A DNA stretch of 64,000 nt from Streptomyces sp. WMMB303 (GCF_029351045.1 NZ_JARKIN010000001.1:4266501-4330500); one strand, 5' to 3'. Shown: positions 8,319-16,815, numbered from the stretch's first letter. Notes: generated from the sequence alone by a model not told the origin. Program-made: numbers and translations.

Positions 8319-9360
8319 AGTCCGCGTACGCGTCCCTGATCTGGTCGGTGGACAGGTCGAGGTGTTCCAGGATCGTGTACCGCCCGGGGCGGGTCTGCGG
8401 CGCGTACGCGACGGCCTCGACGAACTCGTCGGGGTCGAAGCCGATGTCGGCGGGCAGCACCGGCAGCTCGTGCCGCCGCAGCACCTCGACCATCAGCTTG
8501 GCCGTGTCCTTGTCCCCGCGCAGGTAGGTCGCGAAGGCCGCACCCAGGCCGCACTGCTCACCGTGCGGGGCGGCCCGCCGCGGGTACAGCAGATCGAAGG
8601 CGTGGTTGATCTCGTGGCAGGCGCCGGAAGCGGGGCGGCTGTCCCCGGCGACCGACATCGAGATGCCGGTGAGCACCAGGCCCTCGGCCAGCACCTGGAG
8701 GAAACCGTCGTCGCTGACGTCCCCCGGGTGGTGCAGGATCGCCTCGCCGGCCTGCCGGGCCATGGCCGCGGCCAGTCCGTCGATGTCCTCACCGCGGACC
8801 TCGTGCCCCAGCTCCCAGTCCTTGACGGCCGAGATGTTGGAGATGACGTCGCCGATACCGGAGCGGATGTAGCGCTCGGGTGCCTCACGGATCACGTCGA
8901 GGTCGATGACGACGGCGATCGGGTTGGGCACCCCGTAGGAGCCGCGGCCCGCGTCGTTGTCGAGGGTGGCGACCGGGGAGCACAGGCCGTCGTGCGACAG
9001 GTTGGTCGCGACCGCCACCAGCGGCAGCCCGATGCGGGCCGCCGCGTACTTCGCGCAGTCGATGATCTTGCCGCCGCCGAGCCCGACGACCGCGTCGTAG
9101 CGGCCGGAGGACTTCATGGCGTCGGCCAGCTCGACCGCGTCGTCGATGGTGCCGCCGCCCACCTCGTACCAGGAGGCGTTCGGCAGCAGCGGGGCGAACC
9201 TCTCGCGCAGCGCGGCCCCGGAGCCGCCGCTGATGGCGAAGGCGAGCTTCCCGTTGGTGGAGATCCGCTGATCGGCCAACAGGCCCGCCAGGTCGTCCAG
9301 TGCGCCGCGGCTGATGTCCACGACGACCGGCGACGGAATGAGGCGGGTCAGTACTGGCAT
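8296..9360 (-). CDS. Glycerol-1-phosphate dehydrogenase-like enzyme (group III Fe-ADH superfamily)
   Basis: A 354-residue NAD(P)-dependent dehydrogenase. Seen: nucleotide motif GLGGGKIIDCAK (about 93-104), the G1PDH-type loop TNLSHDGLCSPVATL (119-133), and predicted metal ligands D171, H249 and H266 (in SGIGDVIS, GACHEINH and PHGEQCGLG). These match archaeal EgsA and Bacillus AraM, which reduce dihydroxyacetone phosphate to sn-glycerol-1-phosphate. The ATG start overlaps the nucleotidyltransferase gene by 13 bases. Within the operon it probably makes the polyol phosphate that the cytidylyltransferase activates. The substrate could instead be another phospho- or phosphono-aldehyde, so the name is by family, not proven activity. 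Confidence 0.82.
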   Translation of the reverse strand: MPVLTRLIPSPVVVDISRGALDDLAGLLADQRISTNGKLAFAISGGSGAALRERFAPLLPNASWYEVGGGTIDDAVELADAMKSSGRYDAVVGLGGGKIIDCAKYAAARIGLPLVAVATNLSHDGLCSPVATLDNDAGRGSYGVPNPIAVVIDLDVIREAPERYIRSGIGDVISNISAVKDWELGHEVRGEDIDGLAAAMARQAGEAILHHPGDVSDDGFLQVLAEGLVLTGISMSVAGDSRPASGACHEINHAFDLLYPRRAAPHGEQCGLGAAFATYLRGDKDTAKLMVEVLRRHELPVLPADIGFDPDEFVEAVAYAPQTRPGRYTILEHLDLSTDQIRDAYADYAQTIGS

Positions 9361-10085
9361 GCGATCTCCCGGCCCTTGGCGAGGTCGTCGTGGTTGTCGA
9401 TCTCGACCCACTTGACGTCGCCGATCGGGGCGATGTCGACCTTGAAGCCGCGGTTGACCAGCTCCTGGTAGCCGTCCTCGTAGTAGAGCTGCGGGTCGCG
9501 CTCGAAGGTGGCCTTCAGCGCGTCGGCCAGCTCGGCGCCCGCCTCCGGCTCGATCAGGGTGAGGCCGATGTACTCACCGGTGGCCTCGGCGGGGTCCATC
9601 AGCTTGGTGATGCGCTGGACGCCCTTCGCCGGGTCGACGACGACCTTCATCTCCTCGTCGGCCAGGTCCTTGACCGTGTCCAGGGCGAGGATGATCCTCT
9701 TCCCGTCGCCGCGCGCCTCCAGCAGCGTCTTCTCGACGGAGACGGGGTGCACGGTGTCGCCGTTGGCGAGCAGCACGCCCTCCTTGAAGACCTCACGGGC
9801 GCAGTAGAGGGAGTAGGCGTTGTTCCACTCCTCGGCCTTGTCGTTGTCGATCAGGCGGAGCGTGACGCCGTGCTTGGCCTCCAGCTCGGCCTGCCGCTCG
9901 TAGACGGCCTCCTTGCGGTAGCCCACCACGACCGCGACGTCGGTGAGACCGACCTGGGCGAAGTTGGCCAGGGCGATGTCGAGCACGGTGGTGTCGCCGT
10001 CCACGGGCACCAGGGCCTTGGGCAGGGTGTCGGTGTAGGGGCGCAGACGCCGTCCGGCGCCGGCAGCCAGCACGAGGCCGATCAT
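9348..10085 (-). CDS. NTP transferase, phosphocholine/inositol-phosphate cytidylyltransferase-like
   Basis: A 245-residue nucleotidyltransferase. Seen: the GT-A-type nucleotide loop LAAGAGRRLRPYT (5-17) with the following PKAL lysine, WNNAYSLYCAR (the N-x-Y-S-L motif of LicC/IPCT-like cytidylyltransferases), the metal-binding LLANGDTV, and a C-terminal WVEIDNHDDL as in CTP:phospho-alcohol enzymes. The ATG (10083-10085) overlaps the upstream stop as ATGA. The inferred reaction is CTP plus polyol phosphate giving CDP-polyol plus PPi, feeding one or both CDP-alcohol phosphotransferases in the operon. The nucleotide specificity is inferred from the family. Confidence 0.85.
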   Translation of the reverse strand: MIGLVLAAGAGRRLRPYTDTLPKALVPVDGDTTVLDIALANFAQVGLTDVAVVVGYRKEAVYERQAELEAKHGVTLRLIDNDKAEEWNNAYSLYCAREVFKEGVLLANGDTVHPVSVEKTLLEARGDGKRIILALDTVKDLADEEMKVVVDPAKGVQRITKLMDPAEATGEYIGLTLIEPEAGAELADALKATFERDPQLYYEDGYQELVNRGFKVDIAPIGDVKWVEIDNHDDLAKGREIACQY

Positions 10086-11935
10086 GCGGGTTCTCCTGTT
10101 TCGTCGTGTACTGCGGGTGCTTGCGACGACACCCAGAATCGGATGCTCTCGACGAGCACCACGGCCGCGATGACCACGGCGAGCGTGGCCAGCGCGAAGG
10201 TGAAACCTTGGGTGCGACCGCCGTCGCCGAGCTGGAGGGCCGCGGCGACGGTGACCAGCAGGGTCCGTCCCTCGTGCCCCCCGACCGCCCGCACCAGCCA
10301 GTGCGGTGGCGCTCCGGTGCCACCGCGGATGCGGTACACCGTGTCGTAGTGATGGTAGGCGAGAGCCGCCACCAGCCCGAACGCCGCGGGGAGCGTGCGG
10401 TCGGTGTCGGCGCGGGCGGCGAGCACCAGGATCGTGCCGTATTCCGCGATACGGAAAACTGGGGGGAGCAGCCAGTCCAGCGGGCCCTTGAGCCGCCGGG
10501 CGAGGGCGACCCCCGCGCACAGCGCGTAGCAGGCCGCGGCCGCCACCGGCCAGACGCTGCCCAGCGGCGCGGCCCACGCGGTGGCGAGGATCACCGCGGC
10601 GCCCAGGAGTGCGACGGCCGGCACTCCGAGCCGGGGCAGCGGCAGCACCCGCAGCAGCCGGCCGGAGAGCTCGGCGAGCGGACCGCTGTCGGTGAGCGCG
10701 CGCACTCCCTCGGCCGCGCGGTCGGTGCGGGCCCTGCGGTGCAGGGAGCGCAGCAGCCGGCCCGAGGTGGTGTAGCAGGCGGCGAGCGTGCCCGCGACCA
10801 ACAGCACGACGAAGGTGATGCGGGGCGTGGTCGTCGCGGTCAGCACGGCGATGAGGGCCCACCGCTCCCCGATGGGCAGCACGATCATCCGCCGGGCCCA
10901 CACGGTCCAGCCCGCGCTGTCCAGCCTGCTGGAGAGCGCCGCGGTCCGGCTGGTGTTGCCCGTGACGTCGTGGCCGGCCTCGTTGAAGGAGAAGTCGACC
11001 GTGTGCCGCGCGGTCATCAGCAGCATGGCCCCGAGCGCCAGGGCCCACACGTCGTCGCCGCCGCGCGCGGCGCCGAGAGCCAGGCCCGCGTAGTACGCGT
11101 ACTCCTTGGCCCGGTCGAAGGTGGCGTCCAGCCAGGCCCCGAGCGTGGAGTACTGCAGGTCGTAGCGGGCGAGCTGGCCGTCCGTCGCGTCCAGGACGAA
11201 CGAGGCGATGAGCAGCACTCCGGCCGCCACGAAGCCCCAGCGCTCCCCGCCGGCGGCGCACCCGGCGGCGATCAGCGCGGTGATCAGCGAGGCCGTGGTG
11301 ACCTGGTTGGGAGTCAGCCCGCGGCGGGCGCACCAGCGCGCCAGGTAGCGCGAGTACGGGCTGATGCAGAAGGTGGTGAAGAAGCCGTCGCGGGACTTGA
11401 CCGCGGAACGCAGCCGGACCGCCTCGCCGTCGACCGCGGCGACGGCCCCTTCGGCCTCGGCGCGGGCCGCGTCGTCGGCGGGCACGGTCGCCACGAGCGT
11501 GCCCAGTTCGGGCCGGTGCACCTGGACTCCGGCCGCCTCCAGCGCCTCGGTCGCCGCCTGCGGTCCGCCACCCGGGTCCCGGGGCAGCGCGTGCCGCGCC
11601 TCGGGGCCGACGGCGAGCACTCCGGGCAGGGCCCCCGCCGCGAAGCGCGGGTCCCGCAGGGCCAGCCGCAGCGCGTGGGTGTGGCCGACGAAGCGGGGGT
11701 CGATCAGGGCGACCCGCTCGTCCGCGGCGGTCGCGGCCAGTTCCGTGCCGACTGCGGTCGGACCGGAGGCCGCGCGCACCTCGAAGCCGAGCGAGCGCAG
11801 GTCGGCCTCGAGCGACGATCCGGCAACCGGCGGACCGGTGAGGATGGCGGTCGACAGAACGAACTCACTCCTTGGAAGCTGGCAGGCCCGCGCGGGAAAG
11901 GGACAACCGGGGCAGCGGGCAGCGTGCGCCGTCAC
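10082..11935 (-). CDS. CDP-alcohol phosphatidyltransferase with C-terminal DUF5941-type domain
   Basis: A 617-residue three-part protein. Residues ~28-180 form a soluble alpha/beta region resembling a degenerate nucleotidyltransferase without a G-rich loop. Residues ~195-370 are a complete CDP-alcohol phosphotransferase domain with D249-x2-D252-G253, G266, D270 and D274 all present. Residues ~420-600 are a multi-helix membrane domain I associate with DUF5941. The GTG at 11933-11935 is the only standard start near the N-terminus, but a CTG (11855-11857) with AAGGAG ten bases upstream gives LSTAILTG, which looks like the natural beginning. It is the first gene of the seven-gene operon, divergent from galE. 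Probable membrane enzyme using the CDP-polyol made downstream. Confidence 0.8.
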   Translation of the reverse strand: MTAHAARCPGCPFPARACQLPRSEFVLSTAILTGPPVAGSSLEADLRSLGFEVRAASGPTAVGTELAATAADERVALIDPRFVGHTHALRLALRDPRFAAGALPGVLAVGPEARHALPRDPGGGPQAATEALEAAGVQVHRPELGTLVATVPADDAARAEAEGAVAAVDGEAVRLRSAVKSRDGFFTTFCISPYSRYLARWCARRGLTPNQVTTASLITALIAAGCAAGGERWGFVAAGVLLIASFVLDATDGQLARYDLQYSTLGAWLDATFDRAKEYAYYAGLALGAARGGDDVWALALGAMLLMTARHTVDFSFNEAGHDVTGNTSRTAALSSRLDSAGWTVWARRMIVLPIGERWALIAVLTATTTPRITFVVLLVAGTLAACYTTSGRLLRSLHRRARTDRAAEGVRALTDSGPLAELSGRLLRVLPLPRLGVPAVALLGAAVILATAWAAPLGSVWPVAAAACYALCAGVALARRLKGPLDWLLPPVFRIAEYGTILVLAARADTDRTLPAAFGLVAALAYHHYDTVYRIRGGTGAPPHWLVRAVGGHEGRTLLVTVAAALQLGDGGRTQGFTFALATLAVVIAAVVLVESIRFWVSSQAPAVHDETGEPA

Positions 11936-12094
11936 CCGGGAGGGGTCGGCGGCACGTCGGCAGAGAGTATCGGATCGCCGGGGGGAGCCTTCACCGAGCG
12001 TTCATCGCCCCGGTGTTGTCCGGCGGGCGCCCGCGCGCCCCCAGCATGGTGGATCATGGGTTCCCGCCACAACCGGGGCCGATAGGGTTCGGGC
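11936..12094. promoter_or_regulatory. Divergent promoter region, polymer operon and galE
   Basis: A 159-base gap between divergent starts (about 240 bases if the CTG start of the leftward gene is correct). Both transcripts must begin here. No consensus -10/-35 pair could be assigned with confidence. Confidence 0.4.
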
Positions 12095-13096
12095 ATGACG
12101 TGGTTGATCACAGGCGGTGCGGGCTACATCGGCGCGCACGTCGCACGGGCCCTGACGGCCGCCGGTGAGCGAGTCGTCGCACTGGACGACCTGTCCACCG
12201 GGCTGGCCGAGCGGCTGCCCGCCGAGGTGCCGCTGGTGCGCGGCTCGGTACTGGACCGTCGGCTGCTGGACCGGGTCCTGGCCGAGCACGGTGTGCGCGG
12301 TGTGATCCATCTCGCGGCCAGGAAGCAGGTGGGCGAGTCGGTCGAGCAGCCGCTCACCTACTACGAGGAGAATCTGCACGGCCTCGTCACGCTGCTGGGC
12401 GCCGTGGTCGAGGCGGGGGTGCGCGGCTTCGTCTTCTCCTCCTCCGCGGCCGTCTACGGGATGCCGGACGTGGACCTGGTCACCGAGCAGACCCCCACGG
12501 TGCCGATGAACCCCTACGGCGAGACCAAGCTGGCCGGCGAGTGGCTGGTGCGGGCGACGGGACGGGCCCACGGGCTGTCGACCGCCTGCCTGCGCTACTT
12601 CAACGTCGCCGGGGCCGCGCAGCCCGAACTCTCCGACACCGGTGTCTTCAACATCGTCCCGATGTTCTTCGACGCGCTGACCCGCCAGGAACCGCCCCGG
12701 ATCTTCGGCGACGACTATCCGACCCCGGACGGCACCTGTGTGCGGGACTACATCCATGTGCAGGATCTGGCCGAGGCCCATGTCGCAGCGGCGCGTGCGA
12801 CGGCGGGTGACGGCCCGCGGGGCGGGGACGGCGATCTGACACTGAACGTCGGCACCGGCTCGGGGGTCTCGGTGCGGGAGATGGCCGATCTCGTCGCCGA
12901 GGTCACCGGCGGACGGGGTCCGGCGCCCCGGGTGGTGCCGCGCCGCCCCGGTGACCCGGCGCGGGTGGTGGCCTCGGCGGAGCGGATCCGCGAGGAACTG
13001 GGCTGGGAGCCCCGCCACGGGGTGCGCGAGATGGTCGTCTCGGCGTGGGAGGGCTGGCTGCTGCGCCACCCGGAGGCACATCCGACGACGACCTGA
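12095..13096 (+). CDS. galE: UDP-glucose 4-epimerase / NAD-dependent epimerase
   Basis: A 333-residue extended short-chain dehydrogenase. Seen: NAD-binding GGAGYIGAH (7-15), SSSAAVYG with the catalytic Ser/Thr region near 118-125, the catalytic YGETK (about 143-147), RYFNVAGA, and DGTCVRDYIHV, all diagnostic of GalE. It interconverts UDP-glucose and UDP-galactose in the cytosol. It is divergent from the seven-gene polymer operon and may supply the nucleotide sugar used by the GT2 enzyme. Its distance from any gal operon supports a cell-envelope role over galactose catabolism, though that is inference. Confidence 0.92.
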   Translation: MTWLITGGAGYIGAHVARALTAAGERVVALDDLSTGLAERLPAEVPLVRGSVLDRRLLDRVLAEHGVRGVIHLAARKQVGESVEQPLTYYEENLHGLVTLLGAVVEAGVRGFVFSSSAAVYGMPDVDLVTEQTPTVPMNPYGETKLAGEWLVRATGRAHGLSTACLRYFNVAGAAQPELSDTGVFNIVPMFFDALTRQEPPRIFGDDYPTPDGTCVRDYIHVQDLAEAHVAAARATAGDGPRGGDGDLTLNVGTGSGVSVREMADLVAEVTGGRGPAPRVVPRRPGDPARVVASAERIREELGWEPRHGVREMVVSAWEGWLLRHPEAHPTTT

Positions 13097-13232
13097 CGGT
13101 CAGATCGTCACCGATCAGCATTGATGGGCATAAACGCGCACGTTGCAGTCACTGTCCCGCAGAATGCGGAATTACCGCGTCGACTGCGGCACACTGGACC
13201 CGCTGCCCACCGGCCCACCCCGAAGGATCACC

Positions 13233-13793
13233 ATGGCGAACAGCTCAGCCGCCCCGATCATGCTCGAACTGGTAGACGAGGACGGGACGACGATCGGCAC
13301 CGCGGAGAAGCTCTCCGCCCATGTGGCCCCCGGGCGGCTGCACCGCGCCTTCTCCGTCTTCCTCTTCGACGAGGAGGGCCGGCTGCTGCTCCAGCGGCGG
13401 GCACTGGGCAAGTACCACTCCCCCGGCGTGTGGTCCAACACCTGCTGCGGGCACCCCTATCCCGGCGAGCCGCCGTTCGCCGCCGCCGCCCGGCGGGTCG
13501 GCGAGGAGCTGGGAGTGGCGCCCGCGCTGCTGCGGGAGGCGGGTACCGTCCGCTACAACCACCCGGACCCCGCGTCGGGACTGGTGGAGCAGGAGTTCAA
13601 CCACCTGTTCGTCGGACTGCTGCGGGAGGAGCCCCGGCCGGATCCGGCGGAGATCTCCGAAACGGCTTTCGTGACGTGGGACGAGTTGGAGAAGCGGCAC
13701 GCCGTCGACACCTTCTCCACCTGGTTCATGACCGTGCTGGACGCGGCGCGTCCGGCGATCCGCGTGGTGACGGGCGGCGCCGGGGGGTGGTGA
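13233..13793 (+). CDS. idi: Isopentenyl-diphosphate delta-isomerase, type I
   Basis: A 186-residue Nudix-fold enzyme converting isopentenyl diphosphate to dimethylallyl diphosphate. Seen: RLHRAFSVFLFD, the catalytic Cys in WSNTCCGHP (C71/C72), the GxxxxxAAxRRVGEELG Nudix-like helix, and the Glu-containing LVEQEFNHLF region. The ATG 13233-13235 follows GAAGGA by eight bases. A longer frame upstream has no ribosome-binding site. It supports prenyl-precursor balance, useful for the hopanoid genes 12 kb away and for lipid carriers. Confidence 0.93.
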   Translation: MANSSAAPIMLELVDEDGTTIGTAEKLSAHVAPGRLHRAFSVFLFDEEGRLLLQRRALGKYHSPGVWSNTCCGHPYPGEPPFAAAARRVGEELGVAPALLREAGTVRYNHPDPASGLVEQEFNHLFVGLLREEPRPDPAEISETAFVTWDELEKRHAVDTFSTWFMTVLDAARPAIRVVTGGAGGW

Positions 13794-13801
13794 CCCGGCG
13801 C

Positions 13802-13821
13802 GCCGGGCCGCACGGCCCGGC
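13802..13821. terminator. Hairpin between idi and the convergent ATPase gene
   Basis: A perfect inverted repeat with 9-base arms (13802-13810, 13813-13821) directly after the idi stop. GC-only stem, no U-tract. Confidence 0.5.
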
Positions 13822-13927
13822 CACGAGAGATCCGGCGCCCGGACCGCCGCGAGCCGCGGCCCGCCGACCGGCCGTGGCGGAGTCCCCGGCGGGAGACCCG
13901 GCCCGCGGCCGCCGCACGGCGGTCTCC

Positions 13928-14611
13928 TCAGCGGGAGCCGGGCTCCCCGGCGTCCGCCGCCGAGGGGCGCAGCGGCAGAGCGGCCCAGATGACCTTGCCA
14001 CCGGCGTCCGTCTGCTCCACGTCGCAGCGGCCGCCCGCCTCCGCGGTGAGTGCCTTGACCAGCAGCAGGCCGCGCCCGCCCGTGTGCTCCCGGAACGGCT
14101 CGGCCGCCAGCGCCTTGGGCCGGTAGGGATGGCCGTCCTCCACCGCCAGCCGGAGCCATCCGCCGCCCAGTGCGACCTCGACGGTGATCTCGGGCGAGAG
14201 CAGCGCCGCGTGCTGCACGGCATTGGTGACCAGCTCCGAGAGGATCAGCAGCGCGCCCTGGAGCACGTCCTCCGGTACCGGGGCCGGCCGGCGCTCCAGC
14301 AGCTCGCGCACAGCATGCCGCAGCCCGGGCACCGAGGGCGCGGTCGTCGGCGCCGTGAACCGCCAGCTCCCCTCCCCAGACGGTCCGGAGACGCCGAGGC
14401 GTCCGGACACCGACGGGGTCCCGCGGACACATCCGAGGGTCCCGGGCTCGGCCGGGCGCGGCCGCGGGGGCAGCACGGCGGCAGCCGCGGGCACCGCCCC
14501 CGCCGCAGCACCGCGTACCGCGCTCAGGGGGCCGAGCGCCTCCCCGGCTCGTGGAGCCTCGTCGACAACTCCGGACAGCTGCCCGCCGCGGCTCTCCATC
14601 TCCGCACCCAC
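13928..14611 (-). CDS. ATP-binding protein, RsbW/SpoIIAB-like (HATPase_c_2)
   Basis: A ~227-residue regulatory ATPase. The C-terminal ~130 residues carry the GHKL N-box LSELVTNAVQHA, a G1 box LAVEDGHPYRP and a G2 box GGRGLLLVKALT. The N-terminal ~90 residues are Ala/Gly/Pro-rich and unconserved. Such proteins act as anti-sigma factors or serine kinases of anti-anti-sigma proteins, and Streptomyces has dozens of orphans often paired with XRE/DUF397 genes; no such partner is adjacent here. The start is GTG 14609-14611 or ATG 14597-14599. A pair of direct repeats lies just upstream. Confidence 0.78.
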   Translation of the reverse strand: MGAEMESRGGQLSGVVDEAPRAGEALGPLSAVRGAAAGAVPAAAAVLPPRPRPAEPGTLGCVRGTPSVSGRLGVSGPSGEGSWRFTAPTTAPSVPGLRHAVRELLERRPAPVPEDVLQGALLILSELVTNAVQHAALLSPEITVEVALGGGWLRLAVEDGHPYRPKALAAEPFREHTGGRGLLLVKALTAEAGGRCDVEQTDAGGKVIWAALPLRPSAADAGEPGSR

Positions 14612-14630
14612 TCTCCTGCTCGGTACCTGG

Positions 14631-14652
14631 TGTACTTGCAGATGTACTTGCA
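14631..14652. repeat. Two direct repeats of TGTACTTGCA, 12-base period
   Basis: Identical 10-mers at 14631-14640 and 14643-14652 (TGCAAGTACA on the gene's strand), 20 bases upstream of the ATPase start and flanked by GGTACC at 14622-14627 and 14662-14667. The period of about one helical turn suggests side-by-side binding of a regulator. Confidence 0.6.
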
Positions 14653-14789
14653 TTGCATGGTGGTACCGCGCGGTGCAGACCTGAGCGGGTGACCGTAACT
14701 TGGCATGTATCGATGGCATTTGACAGAAGACTTACGCCGCTTGGCACCTCGGCGATAGAACCTGACGCTTCCTGGATACGATCGCGCTC

Positions 14790-15599
14790 ATGGAGCCGAC
14801 CCTGCGCACCGCCCACGAAGAGGGCGTCGCGACCGTCACCATCGACCGCCCGGCCAAGCGCAACGCGATGACCCCCGCCATGTGGCGCGGGCTGCCCGAA
14901 CTGCTGGCCGAACTCGCAGCCGACCCGGACGTACGGGTCCTGGTGCTGACCGGAGCGCAGCGCACCTTCTGCGCGGGAGCGGACATCGGCGCCCTGCAGG
15001 ACGCGGCCCGCGCCGGAGACCCCGAGGCGGGACGGCCGGAGAGCGACGGACCCGGCGGCGCGGCCCGGGAGCAGCAGACACTCGCCGTCGCCGCGGAGGA
15101 GGCACTGGCCGCCTTCCCCAAGCCCACACTGGCGGCCGTGCACGGGCACTGCGTCGGCGGCGGCTGCCAGCTCGCCGCCGCCTGCGACCTGCGGTTCGCC
15201 GCGCACGACGCGCTCTTCGGCATCACCCCGGCCAAGCTGGGCATCGTCTATCCGGCCTCCTCGACCGAGCGCCTGGTGCGCCTGGTGGGACCGGCCACCG
15301 CCAAGTTCCTGCTCTACTCGGGGGAGCTGATCGACGCGGAGCGGGCGCTGCGCACCGGGCTGGTGGACGAGGTGCACCACGGGGAGGCACTCGACAAAAG
15401 AGTCGCCGAGTTCGCCCGGACCCTCACCGCACGCTCCGCGCTGACCCAGGCGGCCGCCAAGGACTTCGCGGACAGGCGCACCGGCCCCGACCGGGTCGAA
15501 CACTGGCAGCGCGAGGCGGCGGCAGGCGGGGACGCGGCCGAGGGCGTGGCCGCCTTCCTGGAGCGGCGCGCTCCGCGCTTCGGCGCCCCGCGGCGCTGA
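14790..15599 (+). CDS. Enoyl-CoA hydratase/isomerase family protein
   Basis: A 269-residue crotonase-fold protein. Seen: IDRPAKRNAM near residue 20, oxyanion-hole segments FCAGADIGAL (about 62) and HGHCVGGGCQLAAACD (about 116-131), and the FGITPAKLGIVYP loop. The position of one usual catalytic Glu is not clearly Glu, so isomerase, hydratase or other crotonase chemistry cannot be decided. It stands alone, with no acyl-CoA gene next to it, and has an unusually Ala/Gly/Asp-rich insertion at ~75-95. Cytosolic acyl-CoA metabolism is the safest role. Confidence 0.85.
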   Translation: MEPTLRTAHEEGVATVTIDRPAKRNAMTPAMWRGLPELLAELAADPDVRVLVLTGAQRTFCAGADIGALQDAARAGDPEAGRPESDGPGGAAREQQTLAVAAEEALAAFPKPTLAAVHGHCVGGGCQLAAACDLRFAAHDALFGITPAKLGIVYPASSTERLVRLVGPATAKFLLYSGELIDAERALRTGLVDEVHHGEALDKRVAEFARTLTARSALTQAAAKDFADRRTGPDRVEHWQREAAAGGDAAEGVAAFLERRAPRFGAPRR

Positions 15600-15805
15600 A
15601 GCGGGACCGGCGCCGCACCGGACCGCCGCGGGCGACAGCGCCGCAACCGGGCACCCGGGACCGCGCAGGGTACGCCGCGCCGCCGGCCGGCCCGGCACCC
15701 GGGGCCCCGGCCCGCCGGGTGCGGCGTCCGAACGGCACCCGGTGGATCCGGAGCCGCCGGTTCCCCGCCCTTCAAGTCACCCGTACCGACCGGTAGCGTA
15801 CGGGC

Positions 15806-16678
15806 ATGACGCCACTTCCCGCACGCGCCGGGCGGCGCTGCCACAACGCCCTGAACGCCCTGCACTCCGCGCTCTACTTCTCACCCGCGCTGGGGAAGGA
15901 ACTCTCGCCCTACGGCATCGACGACCCGCGCGCGATCAACCTGTCCTCGCGTTCCGCGCCGCTGGGCGCGGTGGGCGCGGGCGCCGTGACAGCCACCTTC
16001 TACAACTACAGCCACGCGCTGGTCGCGAACTTCGTGCCCGCGGTGTGGGACGCCGCCTCCCCCGAGACGGTGCTGGCCGCACGGCTGCGCGCGGCCGACA
16101 CGATGCTGCGGCATCTGCTGGGCGAGGAAGCCGTCCGCTCGGCGGAGATGACCGAGGCCGCCCGGCTGGCGCTGCGCGCCACCGAGGGATGCACCCGCTC
16201 GGGACGCCCGCTGCACGCCGCCAACGCGGACCTTCCGGTCCCCCCGATCGACCACTCGCCGCACCTGGCGCTGTGGCACGCGGCGACGCTGCTGCGCGAG
16301 CACCGCGGGGACGGGCACATCGCCGCACTGCAGAACGCCGAACTCGACGCGCTGGAAGCGCTGGTCAGCCACACCGCCAGCGGACACGGGATGAACCCCG
16401 CGTGGGTGATGAGCACTCGCGGCTACAACGAGCAGGACTGGACCGCCGCGCAGCAGCGGCTGACCGGACGCGGGCTGCTGGACGGCGACGGCGAGCTGAC
16501 CGAGCGGGGCGCCGAGCTGCGCAAGCACCTCGAGGAGGAGACCGACCGGCTGGACCGCCGCCCCTACGAACTGCTGGGCGCCGAGGGCGTGGCCCGGCTG
16601 ACCGAGCTGGCGGGCGGGTTCACACACACCGCGATCGAGGCGGGCGCATTCCCCGCCGACCTGCTCGGCAAGGGCTGA
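15806..16678 (+). CDS. SCO6745-type conserved actinobacterial protein (winged-helix-like)
   Basis: A 290-residue protein I recognise as the actinobacterial SCO6745-type family, of unknown function. Seen: N-terminal LHSALYFSP, a helical Ala-rich middle, and a C-terminal ~85 residues (TASGHGMNPAWVMSTRGYNEQDW onwards) resembling a MarR-like winged helix, with RLTGRGLLDGDGELTERG forming the wing. No catalytic motif and no membrane segment are visible. It is monocistronic between the hydratase gene and tex. It may act as a regulator or ligand-binding protein, which is inference only. Confidence 0.72.
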   Translation: MTPLPARAGRRCHNALNALHSALYFSPALGKELSPYGIDDPRAINLSSRSAPLGAVGAGAVTATFYNYSHALVANFVPAVWDAASPETVLAARLRAADTMLRHLLGEEAVRSAEMTEAARLALRATEGCTRSGRPLHAANADLPVPPIDHSPHLALWHAATLLREHRGDGHIAALQNAELDALEALVSHTASGHGMNPAWVMSTRGYNEQDWTAAQQRLTGRGLLDGDGELTERGAELRKHLEEETDRLDRRPYELLGAEGVARLTELAGGFTHTAIEAGAFPADLLGKG

Positions 16679-16815
16679 AGCACGGCGTCGCGGCGCGGGC
16701 GGCGCCCGCCCGCGGGGCCCGCCGTCCCGCCCGCCTGCACGGGCCTGTCGGACACGCCTGCCACAATGCATGCCTACCGGGGGACAACAGCACCGAGAAG
16801 GCGGAACGAACCATC

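Noticed and set aside
8296..9360. Dehydrogenase as a 3-dehydroquinate synthase or ordinary iron alcohol dehydrogenase
   Set aside because: The SHDG loop and the D171/H249/H266 metal set fit the glycerol-1-phosphate dehydrogenase branch better.
10106..12085. 659-codon plus-strand open frame
   Set aside because: It is antisense to the CDP-alcohol phosphotransferase gene, rich in Gly/Arg/Gln/His with no domain or ribosome-binding site, and arises from the high-GC codon bias.
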